64,000 bases of DNA from Sphingomonas azotifigens NBRC 15497 (GCF_002091475.1 NZ_BCTR01000039.1:1-64000); one strand, 5' to 3'; numbered from the stretch's first letter, positions 27,739 to 37,028 are shown. Notes: generated by a model from the sequence alone, not told the origin. Translations and numbers: made by a program.

Positions 27739-29041
27739 AGCGCGTCATCCGGCGGTACAGCGCACCGCGGCTGAGGCCGAGCGCGCCAGCAGCGTGCGTT
27801 ACGTTGTAGCGATGCTGCCGGAGCGCCGCTTCGATGACCAGCCGCTCGTTCTCGTCGAGGTCGAAGCTGGGCGCACCCTCGTCGGCGGGCAGGGGCGGAA
27901 GCGCGGCCCGCGCCGGCGAAAGCCATTCGGCTTCGAGCACCGCGTCCTCGTGCAGCAGCAGCGCGCGTTCGATCGCAGCCGCTAGCCCACGCACCTCGTC
28001 TGGCCAGGATGTGCGGAGCACCATTGCCTCGGCGGCTGCGGATAGGCGCGGTACGGCGCGGTTATGCCGTTCGGCGGTGACCCACAGGAAATGCCGGGCG
28101 AGGAGAAGCGCGTCATCGCCTCGGTCCGCGAGCCGCGGTACCGCGATTTCGACCGTCGCGATGCGTCGGGCGAGCGCCGCTCCGATCCTCCGCGGATCGT
28201 CGGCGATCGCGATCGCGCGTGCCGAGACGGGTAGTCGCTCGTGCAGCCGCCTCTGCTCGACTTCTCCCAGGCGGTCGGGGTGGCGAAGCAGAACGCTGCC
28301 CTTTGCTCCCTCGAGCCGCGACCATGCTTCCGGATCGCGCAGGTCGATGGAGAGCATCGGCGTATCGGCATGGTCGGAAGCGGCATGGAGCACCGCAGCG
28401 GTAAGACTGCGCCCTGATCCGGGCGCGCCCGTGATGACGACGCCAGCCTTGCTGGGTCCGACTCGCCGGACCAGGGCGCGTACCTGCTCGATCGCGGGGC
28501 TGTCACCTATCAGACGGACCGGGGCCGATGATTCGGCAGTCGGCGGGGTTGTCTCGGAGGCATTGTGCGCCTGCTCGGGACGGGCGGCTGCTTCGAGTGC
28601 CGCGACCAGTTCGGCGTTGCGCCATGGTTTCATTACGAAATCGCACGCGCCCGCGCGCATGGCGGCCACCGCCACGCGGACGCCGCTATGCGCGGTGATG
28701 ACGACGATGCGTGCGGCGGGATCGTCCGCGACGATTCGCCCGAGCAGTGTGAGCCCTTCGGCCCCGTCGGTGCGGCCGGGGCCATAGTTGAGATCGAGCA
28801 GGACGACGTCAAAGCGCTTCCGTGCGAGCCGTGAGAGTGCCTCTTCGGGGCTGCCGGCATGGTCGAGCCGATGACCGGCGAGGCGGATCGCCACGCTGAG
28901 CGATTCGGCAACGTGCGGATTGTCGTCGATCAGCAGGATTGCCAGCCCGGTTGACGCTGCTTCGGACCGTCCATTCGTGGACGGTCCGTCCGCGCCCGGA
29001 CGGTCTCCGCTTGGCTCTCTGGCGGAATTTCCTTTCAACAT
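27728..29041 (-). CDS. NtrC-like response regulator with degenerate AAA+ domain
   Basis: A regulator of 437 residues (start ATG 29041). The receiver domain has ILLIDDNPHVAES, the phospho-acceptor Asp in VVLLDLNYGPGRTDG and the Lys in CDFVMKPW. A central AAA+ domain retains a recognisable Walker A (ITGAPGSGRSLTAA), but the sigma-54 contact loop GAFTGA is absent; the expected region reads LRDPEAWSRLEGAKGSV. A Fis-type helix-turn-helix closes it (YNVTHAAGALGLSRGALYRR). It is therefore unlikely to activate sigma-54 promoters and may act as a DNA-binding repressor or activator of sigma-70 promoters. It starts beside, and opposite to, an ABC ATPase remnant and an FtsX-like permease, its probable target. 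Confidence 0.88.
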   Translation of the reverse strand: MLKGNSAREPSGDRPGADGPSTNGRSEAASTGLAILLIDDNPHVAESLSVAIRLAGHRLDHAGSPEEALSRLARKRFDVVLLDLNYGPGRTDGAEGLTLLGRIVADDPAARIVVITAHSGVRVAVAAMRAGACDFVMKPWRNAELVAALEAAARPEQAHNASETTPPTAESSAPVRLIGDSPAIEQVRALVRRVGPSKAGVVITGAPGSGRSLTAAVLHAASDHADTPMLSIDLRDPEAWSRLEGAKGSVLLRHPDRLGEVEQRRLHERLPVSARAIAIADDPRRIGAALARRIATVEIAVPRLADRGDDALLLARHFLWVTAERHNRAVPRLSAAAEAMVLRTSWPDEVRGLAAAIERALLLHEDAVLEAEWLSPARAALPPLPADEGAPSFDLDENERLVIEAALRQHRYNVTHAAGALGLSRGALYRRMTRYGL

Positions 29042-29083
29042 AGTAGCTTGGCGTTTTCCGGTGGCTTCGACGACAATGCGGAC

Positions 29084-29281
29084 ATGATGACCGAACCCAC
29101 AAAGGGCGCAAGCGCCGCGTCCGCAAAGGGCGAGCAGGTGATGGCGATCCTGACTGGACGAAACGCGGCGGGGACGACGATCGCCATAGTCACCCATCCG
29201 CCCAGTCATGCCGACATGGCGAAACGCCGCACCGACATGCTCGACGGTCGCATCGTCGCAAGCGCGATGCGCGCGATCTGA
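29084..29281 (+). pseudogene. 3' remnant of a LolD/MacB-type ABC transporter ATPase
   Basis: The frame encodes TEPTKGASAASAKGEQVMAI and then GTTIAIVTHPPSHADMAKRR with MLDGRIV. This aligns with the end of MacB/LolD-type ATPases from the Walker B (DEPT) region through the D-loop area, the switch histidine (VTH) and the C-terminal DGRI motif. The Walker A, Q-loop and signature motif (LSGGQ) are missing, so it cannot be a working ATPase. The permease that would normally partner it starts 30 bases downstream. The regulator's start codon at 29041 lies only about 40 bases from the fragment, so a deletion probably removed the rest of the ATPase and perhaps an adaptor gene. Confidence 0.7.
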
Positions 29282-29311
29282 TACGCTGCGCCCTTACCGA
29301 AGGACTGCCCG

Positions 29312-31708
29312 ATGTACAGCTTCGCTTTGATTTCGCTGTATCGCTCGCTCACCCGCCACAAGCTCTATGCAGCCCTTAATATCGGCGGTCTGGCACTCGG
29401 CATCGCCGTGTTCCTGATCCTGGGGCTCTACGTCCGGTTCGAGACGCGCTTCGAAACCTGGCTGCCGGATTATCGCAGCCTGTATCTGGTTCAGGAACAT
29501 TGGGATCGGCCGGGCAGCACCGCCAATGGCTATAGCGACGCGACCATGGGCGGGCTGATTGACCAGCTTCGCGAGGATTTCCCGACGACCGAGGCCACCC
29601 GCCTGCGCGGTGTCGGTGCCACGGTGTTGCGCGACGGCATCGGGACGCCGGAGAATTTTGCGCATGTGGACGGCAATTTCTTCGATCTGTTCCGGTTGCC
29701 GATGGTCGCAGGCGATGGCGCTGCGGCCCTGAAGGAACCGAACAACGTGCTGCTGAACGAGACGACTGCGCGGAAGTACTTTCCGGACGGGCGTGCGATC
29801 GGCCAATCCCTGACGCTGACCGTCGATGGCGAGACCCGTAGCTATCGCGTGGCCGGCATCTTCCGCGACCCGCCGAAGACGAGCGATCTGCCACTCGCGA
29901 TGCTCGCCCGTATCCCGGCCGCGCCCAAAGATCGCTATTGGCATCACTGGGGCAGCGAGCGCTTGATGACCTTCCTGCACTTTCCCAGCCCGGATGCGGC
30001 GAAAGCCTATGCCGGCCAGTTCCCGGCCTTCGTGAAGCGCCGCGCGGCGAAGGATCTCGGCGACATGCTCTCAAAGTTCCGGCTGGAGATGGTTCCGATC
30101 GCCGACCGGCACCTGCAAGACCCCGCAGCCAGGCAGACGGTCGTCACGCTGGGGCTGGTCGGGCTGCTCACGCTGCTGATCGCCATCGTCAATTACGTCA
30201 ACCTGGCGACGGCACGGGCGGGCTTGCGCGCGCGCGAGGTCGCGCTGCGCAAGGTGCTCGGCGCCAATCGGCGGACGCTGATCGTCCAGTTCTTGGGAGA
30301 AGCGATTCTCATGGTCGCGATCGCGGCGTTCGTGGGGCTGATGCTCACGGAGCTTGGCCTGCCGTTCGTCAATGCGGCGGGTGGCCTGTCGCTGACGCTT
30401 CCCTATGCAGAAGTGGTACCGGCGCTGCTGCTGGTCGTACTGGTGGTCGGCATCGGCGCCGGCTTCTATCCTGCGGTGTTGCTGTCGCGCTTTCCCGCCG
30501 CGGCGGCGCTGGCGGCTGCGCGGGCGCCCGGCGGCGGCCGGTCCGGCGCCCGGCTGCGCGAAGGGCTGGTCGTCGCCCAGTTCGCGCTTGCCATCGCGTT
30601 CATGATCGGGACGACCGTGCTGGTGGCGCAGACGCGACATGTGCGCGAGGCCGATCCCGGTTTCCGGCGCGATGGCTTGATCATCGTCCTTTCCACCGCC
30701 GACGGATCGGTGGACGCGAGCCAGCGCACCGCGTTCGTCGACGGATTGCGGCGTCTGCCAGGCGTCAAGGCGGTCGTCGGATCGGAATCGACCCCCGGCA
30801 TGAACAACAGCAACGGCGCGCCGTTCAAGATACCCGGACAGGCGGGCGATGGTCCTTCGCTGCAATGGTATTTCGTCGGCCCCGGCTTCTTCGACACGAT
30901 GGGAATCCGGCTGCTCGCGGGCCGCAGCTTCGACAATGCGCATCAGCTCGACGATTTCACCGACAAAGCCTGGAAAGAGGCGGTCAACGTGGTCGTCAAT
31001 CGGCGCGGCGCGGAGACGCTGGGCTTTTCGAACCCCGCCGACGCGATCGGCAAGACGGTGGGCGGAGCGGAGTCACCGCGAACGATCGTGGGCGTCGTCG
31101 AGAATGCGCGTTTCTTTTCGTCACGCGATCCGATCAACGCGACGCTCTATTATTACACGCCTCGGCAGACGCAGCGCTGGCCAATCACCCTGCGCTACGA
31201 GGGCGATACGGAAGCGACGCTCCGTGCCGTGGAGGGCGCGTGGCGGCGGGTGGCGCCTAATGTGCCTTTCGATGCCAAGACCGCCTCGCAGAACATGGAG
31301 GCCTATTTCGAAGCGGACGATCGCGCGACCCGGCTGTTCGCGATCGGCGCAGGACTCGCCGTGCTCATCGGCTGCGGCGGATTGTGGGGGCTCGCTTCGT
31401 TCAACACCGCGCGGCGCGTGAAGGAGATCGGGATCCGCAAGACACTGGGCGCGTCTTCGGCCGACATTGTCCGGCTGCTCGTCGGCCAGTTCCTGCGCCC
31501 GGTGCTGATCGCCAACCTTCTCGCCTGGCCGCTCGCCTTCGTCGCGATGCGCAGTTGGCTTGCCGGGTTCGACGATCGTATCGCGCTGTCGCCGCTGTAC
31601 TTCCTGGGTGCGTCCCTGGTCGCTGGCGGCATTGCGGTCCTCACCGTGCTCGGCCAGTCCCTGCGCGCCAGCCGCGCTGCTCCGGCCTGGGCGTTGCGGC
31701 ATGATTGA
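29312..31708 (+). CDS. FtsX/MacB-like ABC transporter permease
   Basis: An inner-membrane permease of 798 residues with the duplicated MacB layout. The first transmembrane helix is at residues 20-42 (LYAALNIGGLALGIAVFLIL), followed by a large periplasmic MacB_PCD domain. FtsX bundles follow near residues 285-400 (LGLVGLLTLLIAIVNYVNLA, REVALRKVLGANRR) and again near 670-790 (VKEIGIRKTLGASSADIVRLL). A further helix opens the second half. The ATG 29312 has GAAGGA upstream. The normal partner ATPase is present only as the 3' remnant just upstream, so it must borrow an ATPase from elsewhere or be idle. The reading frame itself is intact, without stops. Confidence 0.9.
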   Translation: MYSFALISLYRSLTRHKLYAALNIGGLALGIAVFLILGLYVRFETRFETWLPDYRSLYLVQEHWDRPGSTANGYSDATMGGLIDQLREDFPTTEATRLRGVGATVLRDGIGTPENFAHVDGNFFDLFRLPMVAGDGAAALKEPNNVLLNETTARKYFPDGRAIGQSLTLTVDGETRSYRVAGIFRDPPKTSDLPLAMLARIPAAPKDRYWHHWGSERLMTFLHFPSPDAAKAYAGQFPAFVKRRAAKDLGDMLSKFRLEMVPIADRHLQDPAARQTVVTLGLVGLLTLLIAIVNYVNLATARAGLRAREVALRKVLGANRRTLIVQFLGEAILMVAIAAFVGLMLTELGLPFVNAAGGLSLTLPYAEVVPALLLVVLVVGIGAGFYPAVLLSRFPAAAALAAARAPGGGRSGARLREGLVVAQFALAIAFMIGTTVLVAQTRHVREADPGFRRDGLIIVLSTADGSVDASQRTAFVDGLRRLPGVKAVVGSESTPGMNNSNGAPFKIPGQAGDGPSLQWYFVGPGFFDTMGIRLLAGRSFDNAHQLDDFTDKAWKEAVNVVVNRRGAETLGFSNPADAIGKTVGGAESPRTIVGVVENARFFSSRDPINATLYYYTPRQTQRWPITLRYEGDTEATLRAVEGAWRRVAPNVPFDAKTASQNMEAYFEADDRATRLFAIGAGLAVLIGCGGLWGLASFNTARRVKEIGIRKTLGASSADIVRLLVGQFLRPVLIANLLAWPLAFVAMRSWLAGFDDRIALSPLYFLGASLVAGGIAVLTVLGQSLRASRAAPAWALRHD

Positions 31709-31787
31709 TGGTGGGCAGGGCCAAACCGCGGTCTGCCACAGAACCGTAATATCCGGGGCGCAACTCCGCGCTTTCGGAGCGCTGCCC

Positions 31788-32468
31788 TTGCACATTCTTA
31801 TCGTCGAAGACGATCCGGTCATCGCGGATCACATCCTGACCGGTCTGCACCAGCATGGCCATGATGCCACGCTCGCGCGAAGCGGTATCGAGGCACTGGC
31901 CGCGTTCGAACCGTCAGCACATGACGCGATCGTGCTCGACCGGTTACTCCCGGATGCCGACGGCCTTGCGATCCTCGACCGGCTGAGGAGCAAGGGCAGT
32001 ACCGTCCCCGTTCTCGTTCTGAGTGCGCTGGGATCGGTCAATGATCGCATCGAGGGCCTGGACGTCGGCGCGGACGATTATCTCACCAAACCGTTCGACA
32101 TCGACGAGCTGGCTGCGCGGCTGGCGGCGATCGCCCGCCGCAACCAGCCGCGGCCCGAAGGCGCACTGATCGAGGTCGGGCGGCTCCAGCTTGATCCTGC
32201 CAGCCACCGCGCCAGCTTCCGCGACGCCGCGCTGGTGCTAAACCGCAAGCAATATTCGCTGCTCGCGCACCTGATGTGCAATGCCGATCGGCTGGTAACG
32301 CGCTCGATGCTGCTTGAACGCGTCTGGGCCTATAGCTTCTCGCCGACCACCAATATCGTGGAGAGCAACATCAGCCGGCTGCGCGCTACCCTGCTTGATC
32401 TGGGCTGTGATCCGATCGAGACGCAGCGGGGCGCCGGCTACATCCTCAGGTCCGATCGATGCGTCTGA
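31788..32468 (+). CDS. OmpR-family response regulator
   Basis: A two-component regulator of 226 residues. I chose the TTG at 31788 because GGAG lies 8 bases upstream and the protein then begins at the first beta strand (LHILIVEDDPVIADHIL); an ATG at 31701, inside the end of the permease gene, would add 29 unlikely residues. Receiver: acidic pair EDD, phospho-acceptor Asp in AIVLDRLLPDADGL, Lys in DYLTKPFD. C-terminal winged helix: LNRKQYSLLAHLMCNADRLV, NIVESNISRLRATLLD, RGAGYIL. The stop overlaps the start of the sensor gene by 10 bases. Family members bind direct repeats spaced by one helical turn; see the 11-bp repeats at 34300-34321. Confidence 0.9.
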   Translation: MHILIVEDDPVIADHILTGLHQHGHDATLARSGIEALAAFEPSAHDAIVLDRLLPDADGLAILDRLRSKGSTVPVLVLSALGSVNDRIEGLDVGADDYLTKPFDIDELAARLAAIARRNQPRPEGALIEVGRLQLDPASHRASFRDAALVLNRKQYSLLAHLMCNADRLVTRSMLLERVWAYSFSPTTNIVESNISRLRATLLDLGCDPIETQRGAGYILRSDRCV

Positions 32469-33850
32469 CGCCGCGGCTTGCGGCGCCCCGGGGCGGGGTG
32501 GGGCGGCTGGCAATCCAGGTCGGTATCGCCTTCGCGCTGGCCATGGCGGCGGTGGGCATGATCGCGTTCAGCGCTGCGGACGCCTGGGTGTCGAGCCGGA
32601 TTGATGCCTCGCTGCGCCATCACACGGCCAAGTATCTCGCACCGCTGGACGGCCACCTCGTGACGGACGTCGAACTAGTCGAGCGGATCGGCGACTGGCA
32701 GCGTCGCAAGGTACTGAGCGAGCGCACCTATCTCCTCTTTGATAGGCAGGGGCGGAGGTTGGCGGGGCGGCTTGATCTCGCGCCGCCAGCCCCGGGCTTG
32801 TCGGACGTCCGCTTCTACGGCGGAGGCCGCGCGTCCCAAACCGGGCGTGCGCTCGCGACGCGCACCCCGGATGGGAGCCTGCTGGTCATCGTCCAGCACA
32901 GCGAGGCGGCGGAAAATCTGCACGCGCTGTTGCCGAGCGTGGTCCTGCTGATCTCGCTGGTTGCGGTGATCATGGGCGTGACGGCGACGCTGCTGTTCGC
33001 CCGGCTTACCGCCAACCGCCTGCTGGAGACGCAGAGCGCTGCCGATGCCATCGCCGCAGGCGATCTCAGCCGGCGGATCCCCACCGATCGGCTGGACGGC
33101 ATGTTCGCGGTGCAGGCGCACAGCCTCAACCGCATGCTCGACCGGATGGAAGAGTTGGTGAGTGCGCAGCAGCTCTTCTCCAGCAACCTCGCGCATGAGT
33201 TGCGGACGCCGCTCACCCGGTTGCGCACCTTGCTCGCGCAAGGCGACAGCGGGCGTCCTGTGCCGCTCGAGCGGGCCGAACGCGAATGCGCGGCGATCAT
33301 CGCCATTTTCGATGCGCTCTTGCGCTTGGCGGAAATCGAGACCGGTCGCCTGCCGCGCGTGATGGCGCCGCTGTCGTTGCGTCCGCTGCTCGAGGATGTC
33401 GCCGACACGATGGAGCCGGTACTGGCCGATCATGGCGGTCGGTTGGAGGTCGGACGGCTCGACGACGTCACCATCACCGGCGACGCCGATCTGCTCAACC
33501 AGTTGCTGGTAAACCTGCTGGAAAATGTCGCGACACACACGCCCGCTGGTACCAGCGCCCGGCTGTCGCTGGAGCGCGACGAGGCGGGTGCGCTGATCAC
33601 GATTCGTGACGACGGCCCCGGTCTGGGGCCGGGCGATCACCACCGCCTTTTGCGTCCGTTCGAGCGGGGCGCGGCGGCGGGCGATGTGCGGGGGAGCGGA
33701 CTGGGGCTGGCCATCGCGCAGGCGATCGTGCGCTTCCACCGGGGCAGGCTCGATCTGGGCGATGCGGCGCCGGGCCTGGAGGTGCGGGTGCAAATCCCGG
33801 CGAACGATCCGCTCAGCGCAGTCGTGCCCGCCGGCCCCGCCGCAGCCTGA
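32459..33850 (+). CDS. sensor histidine kinase (EnvZ/QseC-like)
   Basis: The membrane partner of the OmpR-type regulator (463 residues). The first transmembrane helix is near residues 18-40 (IQVGIAFALAMAAVGMIAF), a periplasmic sensor domain of about 115 residues follows, and the second helix is near 160-182 (VVLLISLVAVIMGVTATLLF). A HAMP region (DAIAAGDLSRRIPTDRLDG) leads to the H-box SSNLAHELRTPLTRL (His near residue 244), the N-box LLVNLLENVATHTP, G1 IRDDGPGLGPGD and G2 RGSGLGLAIAQAIV. Its last bases overlap the end of a convergent PepSY-type gene. The stimulus is unknown; a metal or envelope stress signal would fit the neighbours. Confidence 0.92.
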   Translation: MRLTPRLAAPRGGVGRLAIQVGIAFALAMAAVGMIAFSAADAWVSSRIDASLRHHTAKYLAPLDGHLVTDVELVERIGDWQRRKVLSERTYLLFDRQGRRLAGRLDLAPPAPGLSDVRFYGGGRASQTGRALATRTPDGSLLVIVQHSEAAENLHALLPSVVLLISLVAVIMGVTATLLFARLTANRLLETQSAADAIAAGDLSRRIPTDRLDGMFAVQAHSLNRMLDRMEELVSAQQLFSSNLAHELRTPLTRLRTLLAQGDSGRPVPLERAERECAAIIAIFDALLRLAEIETGRLPRVMAPLSLRPLLEDVADTMEPVLADHGGRLEVGRLDDVTITGDADLLNQLLVNLLENVATHTPAGTSARLSLERDEAGALITIRDDGPGLGPGDHHRLLRPFERGAAAGDVRGSGLGLAIAQAIVRFHRGRLDLGDAAPGLEVRVQIPANDPLSAVVPAGPAAA

Positions 33851-34178
33851 GCGCCATCGACAGATACATCCAGAAGCCTGACGCGGCGAAGAACAATATA
33901 GCCAGACCACCCGCGAGGTTGAGCGCGATGCCGACGGGGCCCAGCGATTCGCCCGAATGGAGATGCTTCACCCAGCGGTTCCAGCTCCGCATCGCGCTCT
34001 GCGGCTTCTGCGCGGGCTTGGCGTCGATCGGAGCCTTGGCCTCCTTGCCTTCCTTTGCCGCCGACGCGGCCGGCCGCGTATCCAGCAGCGAGGTCATCTG
34101 GGTGGCGACGCCGGTCAGCGCCAGGACGAACAGGATCAGCGCAAACCATGGAGCGAGAAACTTGTGCCAGCGGCGCAT
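33813..34178 (-). CDS. PepSY-associated transmembrane protein
   Basis: A small inner-membrane protein of about 121 residues. The ATG at 34178 has AGGAAAG upstream; a TTG at 34181 would add one residue. Helix 1 is WHKFLAPWFALILFVLALTG, a charged Lys/Ala-rich loop follows, then the conserved stretch WVKHLHSGESLGPVGIALNL and helix 2 (GGLAILFFAASGFWMYL), ending in an Arg-rich tail. This layout is that of the short PepSY-TM proteins found with TonB receptors and iron or metal reductases. Its 3' end overlaps that of the kinase gene by 38 bases. It is divergent from the TonB receptor at 34545, with which it may be co-regulated. Confidence 0.75.
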   Translation of the reverse strand: MRRWHKFLAPWFALILFVLALTGVATQMTSLLDTRPAASAAKEGKEAKAPIDAKPAQKPQSAMRSWNRWVKHLHSGESLGPVGIALNLAGGLAILFFAASGFWMYLSMALRLRRGRRARLR

Positions 34179-34268
34179 CAACGATCTTTCCTACGATAGG
34201 GGTAGCAAGGGGGCAGTCCCTCCTGCCGCGCCGCTTGTGCCATGGCGACGATGACAGCGGGATGATGA

Positions 34269-34321
34269 CAACATTCTAAGTTTGCAATGTTGCCGCTTTC
34301 ACGCCCGATCCACGCCCGATC
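34269..34321. promoter_or_regulatory. inverted repeat and 11-bp tandem repeats in divergent promoter region
   Basis: Two elements lie side by side. A perfect 7-bp inverted repeat is CAACATT (34269-34275) with AATGTTG (34286-34292), spacer 10. Next to it is a tandem direct repeat of 11 bases, CACGCCCGATC at 34300-34310 and 34311-34321. The site lies between the PepSY-type gene (minus) and the TonB receptor (plus). An 11-bp period is the usual spacing of half-sites for OmpR-type regulators, and such a regulator is encoded 2 kb upstream. Confidence 0.5.
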
Positions 34322-34544
34322 GTAACAGAGACGTCATGGGCCAGACCTAGCCCGACCGCGCACCCGGCGGCCGACCCGACCGACCGGGAACTGGGGAAAA
34401 GGGGAAGCATCGATGCCTGCCACATCGCTGGCGGCGGCCGCACGTGCGGATCGCCGAGCGCCGTCGTGCGCGTATCGTGCAAGCCTCGCCGCGGCGGAAG
34501 GACCGCGCCCAGCCCATGCCCTTCAGCCGATGATGAGGAAGACC

Positions 34545-37028
34545 ATGAAACTGCTTTCGTCGCGCGCCGCCCTGCTTGCTGCAGGCGCGATTCTCCTGCC
34601 GGCCCTTGCCCATGCTGGTTCCGATACCAACCCGCCCGCAACGCCCGCCGGCCAGACCAGCAGCGCCAATCAGGCCGGGCAGGCGAACGACAGGCAGTCG
34701 CTCACCTCGTCGGACATCATCGTTACCGGTTCGCATACCGCGGAAGCCGCGCCGCTCACCGTCTCGCTTGCCACGACGCAGCCGCAATCGGCGGTCGGAC
34801 GGGACTATATCGACCACGCGATCGCGACGGCGGACTTCAACACGCTGGTGCTGCTGACGCCCGGCGTATCGCTGTCGGGCGCGGGCAACGGCTTCGGCTT
34901 CTCCGAGACCAAGGTGACGATCCGCGGCTTTCAGGACGGCGAATACAACGTCACCTATGATTCCATCCCCTTCGCCGACACCAACAACCCGACGCACCAC
35001 TCCACCGCCTTCTTCCCCTCGAACACGATCGAGACGGTGGTGGTCGATCGGGGCCCGGGCAATGCCAGCCAGCTCGGCCAGGCGACCTTCGGCGGCAACG
35101 TCAACCTCTATTCGCGCGCAGTGAGCGACACCGCGGGCGGCCAGGCCGAGGCGATCCTCGGCAACTGGAACAGCTTCATGGGTCGCGCCGAAGTGCAGAG
35201 CGGCCGGATCGACAAGCTGGGTGGCGCGCGCTTCGTGGTGGCCGGGCAATATCTGGAATCGGACGGCGCGCTGACCTGGTCGTCGGTGGGGTCGAAGAAC
35301 CTGTTCGCCAAGGCGGTGGTGCCGATCGGCAACGCCAACACGCTCACCGCGATGAGCACGTGGAACCGCAACTTCTATTATCAGTCGGACGTGCTGAAGG
35401 GCGCGAGCTGCGGCAGCGCGACGATGGGCGTGGCGGGCTTCCCCAATGCGGCGCTCGGCACCGACGGCCAGCCGCTCACCCAGCTGACCGGCGACAATTG
35501 CGCCGCCAATTCGCAGATCGCCCAGTACGGCAAGAATTACGGCATGGGGAACGACCCCACCAAGCAGGACTATTGGCGCTACAATCGCACCGACAAGACC
35601 ACCGATTTCAGCTATCTGCGCCTGCAGAGCCAGCTGGGCAAGGGCCTGTCGATGGACAACCGCGCCTATATGTATGGCTACACCAACAACACGATGTCGG
35701 GGAACACCGGCAATGTGGTGACCGGCTTCAGCGGCGCGGGCACGCCGGCCTCGCCCTACAAGGCGGTGAACGGCCCGGCGACCGACATTCTGGGCTATAA
35801 CAAGCTCAACAAATATCGCGTGTTCGGCTATATCGGCCAGGTCGATTACGACTTCGGGCTGGGCAAGCTGCGTGTCGGCGGCTGGTACGAATATGCCGTC
35901 ACCGATCGCCACAATTTCGATCTCGACCGCACCACCGGCCTGCCGAGCTACAACGAGAAGTTCAACAACGGCAGCGGCACCGCCGCCGCCAATGCGCTGC
36001 CGCCGATCAGCCAGGCCAACATCAACTTCGTCCAGCATTCGACCTGGAACCAGTATCAGCTGTTCGGCGAACTGGAGATCCGGCCGGTCGACGGCGTCTC
36101 GATCACGCCGGGCGTGAAGTACGTCCATTTCGAGCGCGGTGTCGCCGCCGCGCTCAACCAGAAGACGCGCACCCCGCTCGACACCAGCGCGACCTGGACC
36201 AAGACGCTGCCGTTCCTCACCGCCAACTGGCGGGTGACGCAGACCTGGTCGTTCTACGGCCAATATGCGCAGGGCATGTATGTCCCCGATCTGTCGAGCT
36301 TCTATTCGGCCTCGGGCTCGCTCGGCTCGGCGCTCGACGCGCTCAAGCCGCAGACCACCACCAACTATCAGGTCGGCACCGTGTGGCACGGCGCCAAGGT
36401 GTCGCTCGATGCCGATGCCTATATCATCGACGTCAGCAACAAGATCGGCAGCTGCACCAGCGCCGGTTGCGATACCAGCATCCTGCTGAACCTGGGCAAG
36501 GTGCAGTACAAGGGCGTCGAGGGTGGTGCCAGCGTGATGCCGCTGCAGGGGCTGACGCTGTTCGCCAATGGTTCGTACAACTATGCGCACAGCAACGATA
36601 CCGGCGCGCAAATCGCCAAGGCACCCTTCTCCACGGCGGCGGCGGGCGTCGTCTATCGCAGCGGCGGCCTGCGCCTGTCGTTCAGCCAGAAGTTCACCGG
36701 CCCGCAATATGCGGCGGAACTCTCCTCCACCAGCAACGGCGTGACGACGGTGCTGGCGACGGCGTCGGGCGAGCGGCTCTATCGCATCCGGCCCTACAGC
36801 TATGGCGAGGCATCGGTGAGCCAGGACATCGGCCAGCATCTGCGGCTGGGCGTGACGGTCTCGAACGTGTTCAACAGCCGCGCGATCACCTCGATCGCGA
36901 CGAGCGGCTCGGGCGCGCCGACCACCACGGTGAACGGCACCAAATACCAGACCGGCTATGGCCAGGGCGATCAGTTCAGCTTCCTGCCGCCGCGCTCGTT
37001 CCTGGTCGATATGCGCGTGAAGTTCTGA
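34545..37028 (+). CDS. TonB-dependent receptor (no STN domain)
   Basis: An outer-membrane transporter of 827 residues. The ATG at 34545 has GAGGAAG upstream and starts a signal peptide (MKLLSSRAALLAAGAILLPA, cut after AHA); the frame is open further upstream but without signal or homology. A TonB box-like SDIIVTGSHT follows, then a plug (LVLLTPGVSLSG, KVTIRGFQDGEYNVTYD, GQATFGGNVNLYSR) and a barrel ending in SFLVDMRVKF. There is no STN domain and no adjacent sigma gene, so control probably comes from the two-component system upstream or from the elements at 34269-34321. The cargo is unknown; the PepSY neighbour hints at a metal chelate. Confidence 0.9.
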   Translation: MKLLSSRAALLAAGAILLPALAHAGSDTNPPATPAGQTSSANQAGQANDRQSLTSSDIIVTGSHTAEAAPLTVSLATTQPQSAVGRDYIDHAIATADFNTLVLLTPGVSLSGAGNGFGFSETKVTIRGFQDGEYNVTYDSIPFADTNNPTHHSTAFFPSNTIETVVVDRGPGNASQLGQATFGGNVNLYSRAVSDTAGGQAEAILGNWNSFMGRAEVQSGRIDKLGGARFVVAGQYLESDGALTWSSVGSKNLFAKAVVPIGNANTLTAMSTWNRNFYYQSDVLKGASCGSATMGVAGFPNAALGTDGQPLTQLTGDNCAANSQIAQYGKNYGMGNDPTKQDYWRYNRTDKTTDFSYLRLQSQLGKGLSMDNRAYMYGYTNNTMSGNTGNVVTGFSGAGTPASPYKAVNGPATDILGYNKLNKYRVFGYIGQVDYDFGLGKLRVGGWYEYAVTDRHNFDLDRTTGLPSYNEKFNNGSGTAAANALPPISQANINFVQHSTWNQYQLFGELEIRPVDGVSITPGVKYVHFERGVAAALNQKTRTPLDTSATWTKTLPFLTANWRVTQTWSFYGQYAQGMYVPDLSSFYSASGSLGSALDALKPQTTTNYQVGTVWHGAKVSLDADAYIIDVSNKIGSCTSAGCDTSILLNLGKVQYKGVEGGASVMPLQGLTLFANGSYNYAHSNDTGAQIAKAPFSTAAAGVVYRSGGLRLSFSQKFTGPQYAAELSSTSNGVTTVLATASGERLYRIRPYSYGEASVSQDIGQHLRLGVTVSNVFNSRAITSIATSGSGAPTTTVNGTKYQTGYGQGDQFSFLPPRSFLVDMRVKF

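Noticed and set aside
31701..31787. ATG start for the OmpR-type regulator inside the permease gene
   Set aside because: It would add 29 residues before the receiver's first strand, while the TTG at 31788 has a well-placed GGAG.
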